A stretch of 49,586 bases of DNA from Arenibacter sp. F20364 (GCF_023015905.1 NZ_JALKBD010000033.1:1-49586); one strand, 5' to 3'. Shown: positions 34,191 to 43,103, counted from the stretch's first letter. Program-made: numbers and translations. The notes: generated by a model from the sequence alone, not told the origin.

Positions 34191-35498
34191 ATGCGTACTA
34201 AGTCACTTAAGAAGAATAGGATTAATGTAGTTACATTGGGTTGTTCCAAGAATGTATACGATTCGGAGGTGTTGATGGGTCAATTAAGGGCCAACAACAA
34301 GGAGGTCGTACATGAAGAGGAAGGGAATGTTGTAGTGATAAACACCTGTGGTTTTATTGCCAATGCCAAGGAAGAAAGTGTTAATACCATTTTGGAATAT
34401 GTTCAAAAAAAGGAAGCCGGTGAAGTGGACAAGGTGTTTGTTACGGGTTGCCTAAGTGAGCGATATAAACCAGACTTACAAAAAGAGATCCCTAATGTGG
34501 ATGAGTATTTTGGAACCAGTGAATTGCCCAATCTGTTAAAGGCCTTAGGGGCCGATTATAAGCACGAACTTATAGGGGAGCGGTTAACTACCACTCCAAA
34601 AAATTATGCATATTTAAAAATTGCCGAGGGATGTGATCGCCCTTGTTCTTTTTGTGCCATACCTATCATGCGAGGTAAACATAGGAGTACCCCCATAGAG
34701 GATTTGGTTACGGAAGCTCACAATCTAGCCGCCAAAGGGGTAAAGGAATTGATTCTTATTGCCCAGGATCTTACCTATTACGGATTGGATCTTTATAAGA
34801 AAAGGAATTTGGCAGAATTGCTGAACGAGTTGGTGAAGGTAGAAGGCATTGAATGGATCCGATTACATTATGCTTTTCCTACCGGATTTCCGATGGATGT
34901 CCTGGAAGTGATGAAACGTGAGCCCAAAGTGTGTAATTACTTGGATATTCCGTTGCAGCACATTTCGGATGCCATTTTAAAAAGCATGCGGAGGGGAACA
35001 ACTCAGGCCAAAACAACAAAACTGTTGCGGGACTTTAGGGCTGCGGTTCCGGAAATGACTATTAGGACCACTTTGATTGTGGGCTATCCAGGGGAGACAG
35101 AGGAAGATTTTCAAACCTTAAAAAGTTGGGTGGAGGAAATGCGTTTTGAAAGATTGGGCTGTTTTACGTATAGCCATGAAGAAAATACGCATGCCTATAC
35201 TTTGATAGACGATGTTCCCGAGCAGGTGAAACAGCAAAGGGCTTCGGAGATTATGGAGCTTCAGTCACAGATTTCCTGGGAGTTGAACCAAGAAAAAGTG
35301 GGTAAAACTTTGCGCTGTATTATAGATCGTAAGGAAGGTAAGTATTTTGTGGGTCGATCTGAGTTTGATTCTCCCGATGTGGATAACGAAGTTTTAGTGG
35401 ATGCTGCTAAACATTACCTGAAAGTTGGGGAATTTGTTGATCTTCATATTTTTGAAGCTGCAGATTTTGACCTTTATGGGGAGCCAGTTCAGGGATAA
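34191..35498 (+). CDS. rimO: Ribosomal protein S12 methylthiotransferase RimO
   Basis: This 435-residue radical-SAM enzyme adds a methylthio group to an Asp of ribosomal protein S12. The N-terminal MTTase domain binds the auxiliary iron-sulfur cluster through Cys18 (LGCSKN), Cys53 (NTCGF) and Cys87 (TGCLSER). The radical-SAM CxxxCxxC motif is Cys148, Cys152 and Cys155 (GCDRPCSFCAIP), and a C-terminal TRAM domain spans about 370-435. LGCSKNVYDSE and the CDRPCSFC version of the motif favour RimO over the tRNA enzyme MiaB. Confidence 0.95.
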   Translation: MRTKSLKKNRINVVTLGCSKNVYDSEVLMGQLRANNKEVVHEEEGNVVVINTCGFIANAKEESVNTILEYVQKKEAGEVDKVFVTGCLSERYKPDLQKEIPNVDEYFGTSELPNLLKALGADYKHELIGERLTTTPKNYAYLKIAEGCDRPCSFCAIPIMRGKHRSTPIEDLVTEAHNLAAKGVKELILIAQDLTYYGLDLYKKRNLAELLNELVKVEGIEWIRLHYAFPTGFPMDVLEVMKREPKVCNYLDIPLQHISDAILKSMRRGTTQAKTTKLLRDFRAAVPEMTIRTTLIVGYPGETEEDFQTLKSWVEEMRFERLGCFTYSHEENTHAYTLIDDVPEQVKQQRASEIMELQSQISWELNQEKVGKTLRCIIDRKEGKYFVGRSEFDSPDVDNEVLVDAAKHYLKVGEFVDLHIFEAADFDLYGEPVQG

Positions 35499-35657
35499 TT
35501 GCTTTAATATTAAGTGCAATTGAATGCGCCGGCCTTTGGAATAATACCTTGGCCCCTTATGGCAACCTATTTCTTAGATTTTGAAGCTTAGGTTATTTCC
35601 TTTAAGTGGGATATACATCATATTTTTTTATATTTTAGTCGAATAACAGACCAAAAT

Positions 35658-36602
35658 ATGAATCGCAGATCCTTTATTGCAGGTGCAGCCACTGCAAGTG
35701 TTGCAACAATCTCATTGGCCAATACCTTGCCAATGGAAATTCCAAAGAAAGAAAAAAGATATCAAAACGGACAAAGTCCGTGGCCGATCTGTTTGGATAC
35801 GGCTACTATAAGACCTGCAAAGGGCTTGGAAGAAAAGGTTGAGATTGCCATAGCGGCAGGCTATGATGCCATAGAACCTTGGGACAGCGATTTGGCGGAC
35901 TACGAGAAAAATGGTGGAGATCTTAAAAAGTTGGGCGCAAAAATAAAGGAGGCCGGATTATTTGTGCCCAGTATGATAGGGCTATGGGGTTGCATTCCCA
36001 AGAATGAGGAAGAATTTCAAAAGTCATTACCTGCAACCAAAAATAGAATGAGAATGGCATCGGAAATAGGATGCACCTATGTACAGGCCATACCCAATCA
36101 AGTTGGGGAAAATTACGATGTGGCCTTTGTTGCTTCATGCTACCGAAGATTATTGGAAATTGGTATAAAAGAGTATAATGTAATACCGGCATTGGTATTT
36201 GTCAAGATGTTCCCGCTTAAGACTATGGGGCAGGCTAGCGCTGTTGCCTTGGATACCAATCACCCCGAAGCCAAGATAATACCGGATGTATATCATATGT
36301 ATATTTCGGAAGGTGGTTTTGAAGGACTAAGACTTTTGAATGGAGATATATTTGCTATTTTTCAATTCAACGATGCGCCCAAAGGCATGGAAATAGGGGA
36401 TATGGAGGATAAGCATCGGGTTTTTCCTGGTGACGGAATCCTGCCACTGCCACAGATTTTAAAAGACCTTAAAAACACGGGCTTCAACGGCTGTATTTCC
36501 TTGGAGCTGTACAACCCGGAGTACCACAGTATGGATTTGCTGGAGGTGGCCAAGACCGGACTTCAAAAGACCTTGAAGGTTATTAGACAGGCGGGAGTTT
36601 AA
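35658..36602 (+). CDS. Tat-exported TIM-barrel sugar isomerase/epimerase family protein
   Basis: The 314-residue protein has a twin-arginine signal at the N-terminus (MNRRSFIAGAATASVATISLA, Arg3-Arg4), implying export in folded form, possibly with a cofactor or metal. The mature part is an AP-endonuclease-family-2 TIM barrel: metal-site regions include AGYDAIEPWDSD, DVYHMYISEGG, QFNDAPKG, FPGDGILPLPQIL and NGCISLELYNPEY. Relatives act as xylose-isomerase-like or hydroxypyruvate-isomerase-like enzymes. The 3' end overlaps the convergent EamA gene by 20 bases. Confidence 0.87.
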   Translation: MNRRSFIAGAATASVATISLANTLPMEIPKKEKRYQNGQSPWPICLDTATIRPAKGLEEKVEIAIAAGYDAIEPWDSDLADYEKNGGDLKKLGAKIKEAGLFVPSMIGLWGCIPKNEEEFQKSLPATKNRMRMASEIGCTYVQAIPNQVGENYDVAFVASCYRRLLEIGIKEYNVIPALVFVKMFPLKTMGQASAVALDTNHPEAKIIPDVYHMYISEGGFEGLRLLNGDIFAIFQFNDAPKGMEIGDMEDKHRVFPGDGILPLPQILKDLKNTGFNGCISLELYNPEYHSMDLLEVAKTGLQKTLKVIRQAGV

Positions 36603-37479
36603 GTTTTTTCCTTAGAGGTATAACCAGGGGCCTATCGTAAAAGGTAAGACGTATCCCAAGGAGTAGGATAATACCTCCAAGAATCATCTGTGGGGTAATT
36701 ACCTCGTTGAGAAATATCCAAGCCAGTATTGCGGCCAAGATGGCCTGTGCCAATAGGCTTAGGGAGACTCTTGTGGCCCGCATATGTTGGGTGGAATAGC
36801 TGATGGACAACCAGGCCAGTAATTGGCAGACCAATCCCTGGATCAAAAGAACAAACCATCCAATATTCGAGAAGCCGTTAAAAGGCTCCCCAAGCGCAAA
36901 GGATAGGATTCCTAAAAAGAGGGAAGAAGAAATAAGGCTTAGGGTCATAAAGTTTATTATGGATATCTTGGCAAGCACTTCTTTACTGATCAGGATGTAG
37001 ATAGCATAGAAAACCCCGGACAGCAGTCCAAAACTAAAGCCAATATCAAAAGAAAGCTGGGCGAAAAATTTAAACCCTACAAGAGTGATCATTCCTAAGA
37101 GTGCCACGACAGTGCCTATCCAAAAATTAACAGAGGGCTTGGGTTTTAAAAAGAAAAATGTACCTATCCCGACCCAAACCGGTGATAGGTTCGTTAATAA
37201 TGATGCCTGTGTTGCCGTGGATTCCTGAATGGCAATATTCCAAACGGCCACATCAGATCCAAAACATATTCCGCAAAAAAGGGCAAGCAGAAATGTTCTT
37301 CGCTCTGGAATTTTCAGTTGTTGGGTAAGTAAGGCATACGGTAAGATAAAGGCCAAGGCGATGGCCATTCTATAGAAAGCGGAAATAAGTCCGGGAGTAT
37401 AATTTAATTTCACCAATATGGGAAATATGGAAATACAAATTATTCCAATTATCAGGGCGATGCGAGGTTTTGTCATCAT
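36583..37479 (-). CDS. EamA/DMT-family transporter
   Basis: The 298-residue protein has ten predicted membrane helices in two EamA repeats, about residues 1-135 and 145-290. The segment NIAIQESTATQASLLTNLSPVWVGI near residue 85 is typical of drug/metabolite-transporter family proteins. The substrate cannot be told. Two consecutive ATG codons start the gene. Its 3' end overlaps the convergent TIM-barrel gene by 20 bases, and no terminator hairpin is seen there. Confidence 0.88.
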   Translation of the reverse strand: MMTKPRIALIIGIICISIFPILVKLNYTPGLISAFYRMAIALAFILPYALLTQQLKIPERRTFLLALFCGICFGSDVAVWNIAIQESTATQASLLTNLSPVWVGIGTFFFLKPKPSVNFWIGTVVALLGMITLVGFKFFAQLSFDIGFSFGLLSGVFYAIYILISKEVLAKISIINFMTLSLISSSLFLGILSFALGEPFNGFSNIGWFVLLIQGLVCQLLAWLSISYSTQHMRATRVSLSLLAQAILAAILAWIFLNEVITPQMILGGIILLLGIRLTFYDRPLVIPLRKKLKLPPV

Positions 37480-37563
37480 TTTTTTGAAATGGACAAAAAC
37501 AGGAAATAAGAAGATTGCTCGCTGTACTCTTGCAAAGTTTATGTCTTAAAATTTTGTTGCCCT

Positions 37564-38079
37564 TTACATATTTACAAATTCAAATCCCGCTAGGGGTTCG
37601 TTCCGAAGGTCATTTTCAGTTTCGTTCAACACAATACCATGCTCCAAGTAGGCTTTAAGATTCGCCAGCCAGAAGGTCCATCCATTACTGCAGCCGTAAT
37701 GGATGTTTAATTTACTATCATCATCTGTGGGTATATTGTATTGTTTTAAGGTTAAGAGTACATAAGCTCCATATTTTTTAAGTGAAACCGAAACCTTGCA
37801 AACATTGGCAAAGGTAATTTCAATGAAATCCTTGCCGTTTGCCTGTGTTATTTTTCCTTTTTCCTGACCATCCCAATTGTGCCACTCCCAAGTATAGTCG
37901 TCACCTGCGGAAATCCTGTCCTCTGGGGCTTTGGTTTTGCCATTGTGGGAGGTATAGGTAGCCTTGCTCAAAAACCAGGAGGTTATTCCTTCTGTGGTAC
38001 ACCAAGCCCAATACATTTTTTCCAAGTCGGTTTTGATGTAAATTTTTTTGGTAAAGGAATCGAAACTTAGTGCTTTCAT
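37564..38079 (-). CDS. SRPBCC/AHSA1-like START-fold protein
   Basis: The 171-residue protein begins with FDSFTKKIYIKTDLEKMYWAWCTTEGITSWFL, the typical AHSA1 start (one strand followed by the W...T.EG...WF signature). It continues with EWHNWDGQEKGKI and a final amphipathic helix (GWTFWLANLKAYLEHG). Members bind hydrophobic ligands or assist other proteins; the function of this one is unknown. Its start overlaps the stop of the upstream serine hydrolase by four bases (ATGA), so the two are co-expressed. Confidence 0.82.
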   Translation of the reverse strand: MKALSFDSFTKKIYIKTDLEKMYWAWCTTEGITSWFLSKATYTSHNGKTKAPEDRISAGDDYTWEWHNWDGQEKGKITQANGKDFIEITFANVCKVSVSLKKYGAYVLLTLKQYNIPTDDDSKLNIHYGCSNGWTFWLANLKAYLEHGIVLNETENDLRNEPLAGFEFVNM

Positions 38080-39224
38080 TTTCGTTGTTTTTTTGCTAGT
38101 TCCAGTATGTAGATCTCTCTTCCCAATTGTGCTAAAAATGGAAGTCCAATTTTTTCGTACTCATAGATGTTATCGTTGAAAACTCCATTCTTGTTGGCCA
38201 AAAGGGTAGCGGTAAGCATAAATTCCACATTGTTTTTATTATCCTTAATATAGGCGAAATCTGTAATAGTGCCATAGGCATTGCCTACTTTATTATATAT
38301 TTTGAGATATTTCGGAATGGTATCCCTGGTATCTCCAAACATGAAAAACTTACAATATCCGTCGTAATAGTCCATTTCATTGTAACCAATATTTTTGGGA
38401 AGGTCGGACATGGCCTTTAGGAGGAACCTATGCTGGTTGGGACTAAGATTGAATCGCTCATTTTTTGGGAACTGTTCGGGGAAAATGATCCTTTTTAAGA
38501 CCGCGTTCTGGGCGCGAAGGGGGAAATAATTCTTTAAACTAAAATCGAATGGTTCATTAATTAAGTTATTTTCCTCGTAGTAGCCTTTTCCTTTTTTTAT
38601 GCTGTTTAAGGCCAAAGGTTTGGCGGGTTTGTTCATACTTGGTTTTAACCAGGTTATTGTAGTATCGTTTAAGTAGACGATCAGGGGCCGTGTAGTAACT
38701 TCAAATGCATTTTCCGTTGAGAGGCGATGTGATATTCGTACTGGTGCTATGCCCTTGTCCTTTAAACTTTTGTTTATTCGGTCTTGACCTAAAAATTCTA
38801 GTAGTCGGTTGTTCGCCTCGTTGTCACTTACGGCAAAAATCTTGGAAATCTCATTGGCAAATGTTGTTTCCAGGGAGTCACCTTCTATATAAAAATGGGT
38901 GTATAAGTCCAGTGAATCCATTTCGTTCAGTTTTTCAAGAGTAAGCACAGCTGTAAGTATTTTAACTGTGCTAGCGGGATAGAAGTAGTTGCTGTCGTTA
39001 ACCTGGAAATTGTAATCCGTAAAAATGACGCTGTCCCTGATCCTGTCGATTTTGGTATACAATACTTGCAGCTCATATTGGGCCAAGCTGTCCATAACGC
39101 GCCGTATTTTTGAATGGGTAGAGGCAAGGGCAGCTCTCAATAAATTAGGATCTTCATACCGGGTTCCACATGAAAAAAGAAGGGTCGTAATTACGATAAT
39201 TGAAAAAATGAATTTTCTGCCCAT
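38076..39224 (-). CDS. Class A beta-lactamase-like serine hydrolase lipoprotein
   Basis: The 382-residue lipoprotein has signal and lipobox LFSC (Cys19). The active-site motifs of class A beta-lactamase-related enzymes are all visible: S-x-x-K in YPASTVKIL (Ser85, Lys88), SDN in AVSDNEANN (Ser133-Asn135), and K-V/T-G in YNKVGNAYG near residue 313. It is longer than true beta-lactamases (about 290) because of an insertion near residues 190-270. KVG in place of KTG/KSG and the insert argue for a hydrolase with another substrate rather than antibiotic resistance. It precedes the overlapping SRPBCC gene. Confidence 0.87.
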   Translation of the reverse strand: MGRKFIFSIIVITTLLFSCGTRYEDPNLLRAALASTHSKIRRVMDSLAQYELQVLYTKIDRIRDSVIFTDYNFQVNDSNYFYPASTVKILTAVLTLEKLNEMDSLDLYTHFYIEGDSLETTFANEISKIFAVSDNEANNRLLEFLGQDRINKSLKDKGIAPVRISHRLSTENAFEVTTRPLIVYLNDTTITWLKPSMNKPAKPLALNSIKKGKGYYEENNLINEPFDFSLKNYFPLRAQNAVLKRIIFPEQFPKNERFNLSPNQHRFLLKAMSDLPKNIGYNEMDYYDGYCKFFMFGDTRDTIPKYLKIYNKVGNAYGTITDFAYIKDNKNNVEFMLTATLLANKNGVFNDNIYEYEKIGLPFLAQLGREIYILELAKKQRK

Positions 39225-39229
39225 AGAAT

Positions 39230-39496
39230 TTATTTCTTAATTTTTGCCTGTTCCTTTGGAGTGTAGACTTCACCGCGATGTGGTTTTAAGGCATCCCTTA
39301 CCCCGATCATTTCGGATTCGGTTACGACAAGATATGCCATGGAGTGCATATCATTTAAGTCCGCATTTCCCGTGATGTTCAAGGTTAAATTTTGGGCCAA
39401 AACATATTCTTCAAGGTGTATTTTATGATGTTTCGCAGTATTTTGGGCAGATTGGCCCCTAAAATCCCAAATTAGTTTTATATGTCTTTCCTCCAT
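39230..39496 (-). CDS. Conserved small protein, function unknown
   Basis: The 88-residue soluble protein MEERHIKLIWDFRGQSA...GEVYTPKEQAKIKK ends five bases before the serine hydrolase start, so it is probably the first gene of a three-gene operon with that hydrolase and the SRPBCC gene. It contains several His residues (TAKHHKIHLEEY, NDMHSMAYLVV) but no recognised motif. I believe similar short proteins occur across Flavobacteriaceae but know no function. Confidence 0.75.
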   Translation of the reverse strand: MEERHIKLIWDFRGQSAQNTAKHHKIHLEEYVLAQNLTLNITGNADLNDMHSMAYLVVTESEMIGVRDALKPHRGEVYTPKEQAKIKK

Positions 39497-39579
39497 AGAA
39501 TAAAATTAATAATAAAAGGAATAACATATGCGGTAAACTGTCTTATAAGTACCAAGTAATTTTATTGGGAAATGAGAAC

Positions 39580-39609
39580 TTGCATAATGCTGCTTAATTG
39601 CTAAATTTG
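39580..39609 (+). promoter_or_regulatory. Consensus promoter of the SurA-like chaperone operon
   Basis: TTG 39580-39582, exactly 19 bases, TAAATTTG 39602-39609: a textbook Bacteroidota promoter. The start codon at 39614 is only four bases past the box, so the transcript probably begins at or next to the ATG. Confidence 0.78.
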
Positions 39610-39613
39610 CGGA

Positions 39614-40507
39614 ATGGATTTTTGCGAAATAAAGCTGGAAAAAGTCTCAAGATTTTTATTGAGTGCGGTATTGCTCTGCACTTTTATATCCTGTGATTCT
39701 CTTTTTAAGAAAAAAGAAGAGAAAATTCCTGTGGCTAGGGTAGGGGAAACATATTTGTACAAAGAAGATTTAAAAGCGCTGCTTTTGACCAATATGTCCA
39801 AGGCGGACAGTACCTCGTTGGTGAATAATTATATTAATAATTGGGCCTATAAACAATTATTGCTTTCCAAAGCCAAAATAAATCTTCCCGAGGAGAAGCT
39901 GGAGAATTTTGAGCAACTGGTTTCCAATTACAGAACGGATTTGTATACAGGGGCCTACAAGGAAGCATTAGTCCTACAATCGCACGATACTGCGGTAACC
40001 AGTGCCCAGCTCACAGAGTTTTATGAACGTGAAAAAGAAAATTTTAGGCTTAAGGAACGGATAATGCAGTTGAGGTTCGTGGAATTGCCCATACAATATT
40101 TGGACAAGGATTTGGTAGCAAAGAAATTAAGGAATTTTAAGGAGGAGGATAAACGCTATTTGGATTCTATAAGTGTGCAGTTTAGAAAGGTCAATTTTAA
40201 CGATTCTATCTGGGTAAGTGTTTTCCGGGTAATGGAGGAAATTAGTCCGTTAACGGCTGAAAATCAGGACAAGTACTTAAAAAAATCACAATTTTTTGAA
40301 TTACAGGACTCTTTAGGGGTATATTTGGCGAAGGTAAACGATATGTTGGAAATCAACGATATTGCCCCTCTTCCTTATATCGAGCCTACTATTAAACAAC
40401 TGCTTTTGAATAGAAGGAAGTTGGATTATATGAAAAAACTGGAAGTTGAGGTAATCGATGAAGCTATTAAAGAAAAAGAATATGAAGTTTATGAACAAGG
40501 TAATTAA
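39614..40507 (+). CDS. SurA/PpiC-like periplasmic lipoprotein without clear parvulin domain
   Basis: The 297-residue protein has a signal peptide ending in lipobox FISC (Cys27). The N-terminal part (about 35-140: VARVGETYLYKEDLKALL, YINNWAYKQLLLSKAKI) matches the helical chaperone module of SurA/PrsA-type peptidyl-prolyl isomerases. The part where the parvulin domain would follow (about 145-260) keeps only a faint pattern and lacks the usual isomerase signature, so it is probably a holdase chaperone. It overlaps the following SurA gene, which fits a shared role in outer-membrane protein biogenesis. No in-frame downstream ATG would suit the leader. Confidence 0.82.
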   Translation: MDFCEIKLEKVSRFLLSAVLLCTFISCDSLFKKKEEKIPVARVGETYLYKEDLKALLLTNMSKADSTSLVNNYINNWAYKQLLLSKAKINLPEEKLENFEQLVSNYRTDLYTGAYKEALVLQSHDTAVTSAQLTEFYEREKENFRLKERIMQLRFVELPIQYLDKDLVAKKLRNFKEEDKRYLDSISVQFRKVNFNDSIWVSVFRVMEEISPLTAENQDKYLKKSQFFELQDSLGVYLAKVNDMLEINDIAPLPYIEPTIKQLLLNRRKLDYMKKLEVEVIDEAIKEKEYEVYEQGN

Positions 40508-41942
40508 TTCAGGTTTTTCCCTTTCTATTTTATTGTTAACAGGGATGGTTAGTGCACAGGAATCGGAAAATCTTCCAGATACCCAAGTAGAACCACAAGA
40601 AGTAATTGTTGAGGAATCGATGATTACGAAAAACGATTCAGTCAACAATTTTGAAAGGATAAAATTGGACGGAATTGCTGCTGTAGTGGGCGACTATGTT
40701 ATACTGGAATCGGATATAGAGAAAACTTTAATAGATCTTAAAAGCCAGGGAGCCTCTACAGCAGATGTAACAAGGTGTGGTCTTTTGGGCAAGTTAATGG
40801 AAGATCGTCTGTATGCACACCAGGCAGTTCAAGATAGTATTTTGGTTTCGGATGATGAGGTAAATGCCCAGGGTGACCGTCAGTTACAGCAATTGGTGTC
40901 ACAGATCGGCTCCATGGAAAAAGTATTAAATTATTATAAGAAAGATGACGAGGCCAGTTTTCGTGAAGAACTTTACAAGATCAATAAGCTGAGAATGCTA
41001 TCCGAAAAAATGCAGAACAAAATTGTTTCGGAAATAGAGATTACCCCAGAAGAAGTAAGACAGTTCTTTAATAAGATCCCAGTAGATGAAAGACCGGTTT
41101 TTGGAGCAGAATTGGAGATTGCCCAGATCGTTAAGGAACCTAAGGCCTCCGATGAGGAAAAACAAAAGGTAATAGATAAACTAAATGGTATTAAGGCCGA
41201 TATTGAGGAAAATGACGCTAGCTTTAGCGTGAAGGCCATTTTGTATTCGCAGGATCCAGGATCTAAATCCAAGGGTGGTTTTTATAGTATGACGCGCGAG
41301 ACCCCATTTGTTAAGGAATTTAAGGATGTGGCGTTTAGTTTAAGGGAAGGGGAGATTTCGGACCCATTTGAGACTGACTTTGGTTATCACATTATTTTCG
41401 TTGAAAAAATTCGTGGTCGAGAATTGGATCTTAGGCATATTCTTATAACTCCGGAGATATCCCAAAAGGAATTGGATAATGCAAAGAAGGAATTGGATAG
41501 CATAAGGAAGGGCGTACTGGATGGTAAATTTAGCTTTGCTGCAGCGGCCTTAAACTTTTCCGATGAAAAGGAAACAAAATTTGATGGTGGCTTGTTAAGA
41601 AACCCACAAGATTATAGTTCCCGTTTTGAGCTTACTAAAATGGAACCATCCCTGTATAACCAAGTGAGGGATATTAAGGATAATGAAATTTCTATGCCTA
41701 TCATGGAGAATGACCCAAGGGGAGGTGGTCCCAAATACAAGATTATGAAAATCACGAATCGTTATGATGAACATGTTGCCGATTTTGCAAAGGATTATAT
41801 AAAGATTCAGGAATTGGCACTTAGGGAAAAGCAGTATAATGCCATCAAAAAATGGATGGACGATCATATTGAAGATACCTATGTTAGTGTCAATTCCGGA
41901 AATAAGGATTGTGATTTTGCAAATAATTGGGTAAAGGAATAA
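40482..41942 (+). CDS. SurA-type peptidyl-prolyl isomerase, periplasmic
   Basis: The 486-residue protein is read from ATG 40482; ATG 40491 (MNKVINSGFSLSILLL) is equally good, and ATG 40458 adds eight Lys-rich residues. A signal peptide ends MVSAQES. The SurA N-terminal domain spans about 60-195. Two parvulin rotamase domains follow: about 200-310 (ELEIAQIVKEP...DPGSKSKGGFYSMTRETPFVKEF...FGYHIIFVEKIRG) and about 310-420 (LDLRHILITPEIS...KFDGGLLRNPQ). It assists folding and transport of outer-membrane proteins. It overlaps the previous chaperone gene by 26 bases and is followed four bases later by moxR. Confidence 0.9.
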   Translation: MKFMNKVINSGFSLSILLLTGMVSAQESENLPDTQVEPQEVIVEESMITKNDSVNNFERIKLDGIAAVVGDYVILESDIEKTLIDLKSQGASTADVTRCGLLGKLMEDRLYAHQAVQDSILVSDDEVNAQGDRQLQQLVSQIGSMEKVLNYYKKDDEASFREELYKINKLRMLSEKMQNKIVSEIEITPEEVRQFFNKIPVDERPVFGAELEIAQIVKEPKASDEEKQKVIDKLNGIKADIEENDASFSVKAILYSQDPGSKSKGGFYSMTRETPFVKEFKDVAFSLREGEISDPFETDFGYHIIFVEKIRGRELDLRHILITPEISQKELDNAKKELDSIRKGVLDGKFSFAAAALNFSDEKETKFDGGLLRNPQDYSSRFELTKMEPSLYNQVRDIKDNEISMPIMENDPRGGGPKYKIMKITNRYDEHVADFAKDYIKIQELALREKQYNAIKKWMDDHIEDTYVSVNSGNKDCDFANNWVKE

Positions 41943-41946
41943 ATGC

Positions 41947-42900
41947 ATGTCAGACGTAACGGCAATTAAAGATCTCGTTGAAAAAAATAAGGTACTTAAA
42001 CAAGAAATAGCTAAAATTATTATTGGGCAGGAGGAAGTGGTGGATCAAATACTGCTTTCTATTTATACAGGCGGGCACTCCTTACTTATCGGGGTTCCAG
42101 GTTTGGCGAAGACCCTCATGGTCAACACGATTGCTTCAGCCTTGGGATTGGGATTTAAAAGGATTCAATTTACTCCTGATCTTATGCCGAGTGACATCCT
42201 GGGGAGTGAGGTTTTGGACCAAAATAGAAACTTTAAGTTTATAAAAGGGCCTATCTTTTCCAATATTATACTGGCCGACGAAATAAACCGTACTCCTCCC
42301 AAAACTCAAGCAGCTCTTTTGGAAGCTATGCAGGAAAGAGCCGTAACCATTTCGGGAAATCAGTATAAGTTGGATTTGCCCTATTATGTTTTGGCAACCC
42401 AGAATCCGATAGAACAAGAGGGGACTTATCCATTGCCCGAAGCGCAACTGGATAGATTCATGTTCGCCATAGAATTGAAATATCCTTCCATTGCAGAGGA
42501 AATTAAGGTGGTAAAGGAAACAACTTCCGACCTTAAGCACGAAATTGTTCCCTTGTTTACGCCTAGTGAAATAATGGAGATCCAGCATTTGGTCCGTCGG
42601 ATTCCAGTGCCGGACAATGTGGTGGAATATGCAGTTAAGCTAGTAAATAGCACAAGACCTAATCAAGATAATGCATCGGAATTTGTAAAGCAGTTCGTAG
42701 ATTGGGGGGCAGGTCCCCGAGCTTCCCAGAATTTAATTTTGGGTGCAAAGGCCAATGCCGCCGTGAACGGTAAATTTTCTCCGGACATCGAAGATGTCAA
42801 GGCCGTGTCCTTGGGAATTCTGAGGCATCGGATTATTAAAAATTACAAGGCAGAGGCCGAAGGAATTTCTGAAGAGGATATAATCCTAAAGCTATTGTAG
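41947..42900 (+). CDS. MoxR-family AAA+ ATPase
   Basis: The 317-residue ATPase has Walker A GVPGLAKT near residue 44, Walker B in IILADEINRTPPKTQ near 105, and sensor 1 in VLATQNPIEQEG near 145. MoxR proteins are metal-chelatase-like chaperones that activate proteins with VWA domains, whose genes usually follow (DUF58 and VWA). Here the next gene is aconitase after a 203-base gap, so the partner genes are absent. It follows the SurA gene by four bases, making a chaperone operon of three. Confidence 0.94.
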   Translation: MSDVTAIKDLVEKNKVLKQEIAKIIIGQEEVVDQILLSIYTGGHSLLIGVPGLAKTLMVNTIASALGLGFKRIQFTPDLMPSDILGSEVLDQNRNFKFIKGPIFSNIILADEINRTPPKTQAALLEAMQERAVTISGNQYKLDLPYYVLATQNPIEQEGTYPLPEAQLDRFMFAIELKYPSIAEEIKVVKETTSDLKHEIVPLFTPSEIMEIQHLVRRIPVPDNVVEYAVKLVNSTRPNQDNASEFVKQFVDWGAGPRASQNLILGAKANAAVNGKFSPDIEDVKAVSLGILRHRIIKNYKAEAEGISEEDIILKLL

Positions 42901-43006
42901 TTGGGGTTGACAGCCTGGAAAAATTTCAATTTTCACAGGCTTAAAAAAATGATTTTTTTTGCATTTCCATTCCTAGAAGGACAAACTTTTTTACAATTAC
43001 ATAAAA

Positions 43007-43032
43007 TTGGCGTATTCTTGGCGTATTCTTGG
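43007..43032 (+). repeat. 11-base tandem repeat upstream of the aconitase gene
   Basis: TTGGCGTATTC occurs twice in direct tandem (43007-43017, 43018-43028), followed by the first four bases of a third copy. It lies about 75 bases before the ATG, just upstream of the promoter. Confidence 0.85.
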
Positions 43033-43064
43033 ATTAAAAGTTTTATAAACGTAAGGTATTTTCT

Positions 43065-43072
43065 TAATTTTG
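43065..43072 (+). promoter_or_regulatory. Promoter -7 box for the aconitase gene
   Basis: TAATTTTG matches TAnnTTTG, 31 bases before ATG 43104. No TTG at the usual -33 spacing. Confidence 0.5.
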
Positions 43073-43103
43073 GAGAATAACTTAAACTAAAAATTTATAG
43101 ATA

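Noticed and set aside
38076..39224. Antibiotic-resistance beta-lactamase
   Set aside because: The motifs are class A-like, but KVG replaces KTG/KSG, there is a large insertion, and the length is about 90 residues over a true beta-lactamase; a resistance role is not supported.
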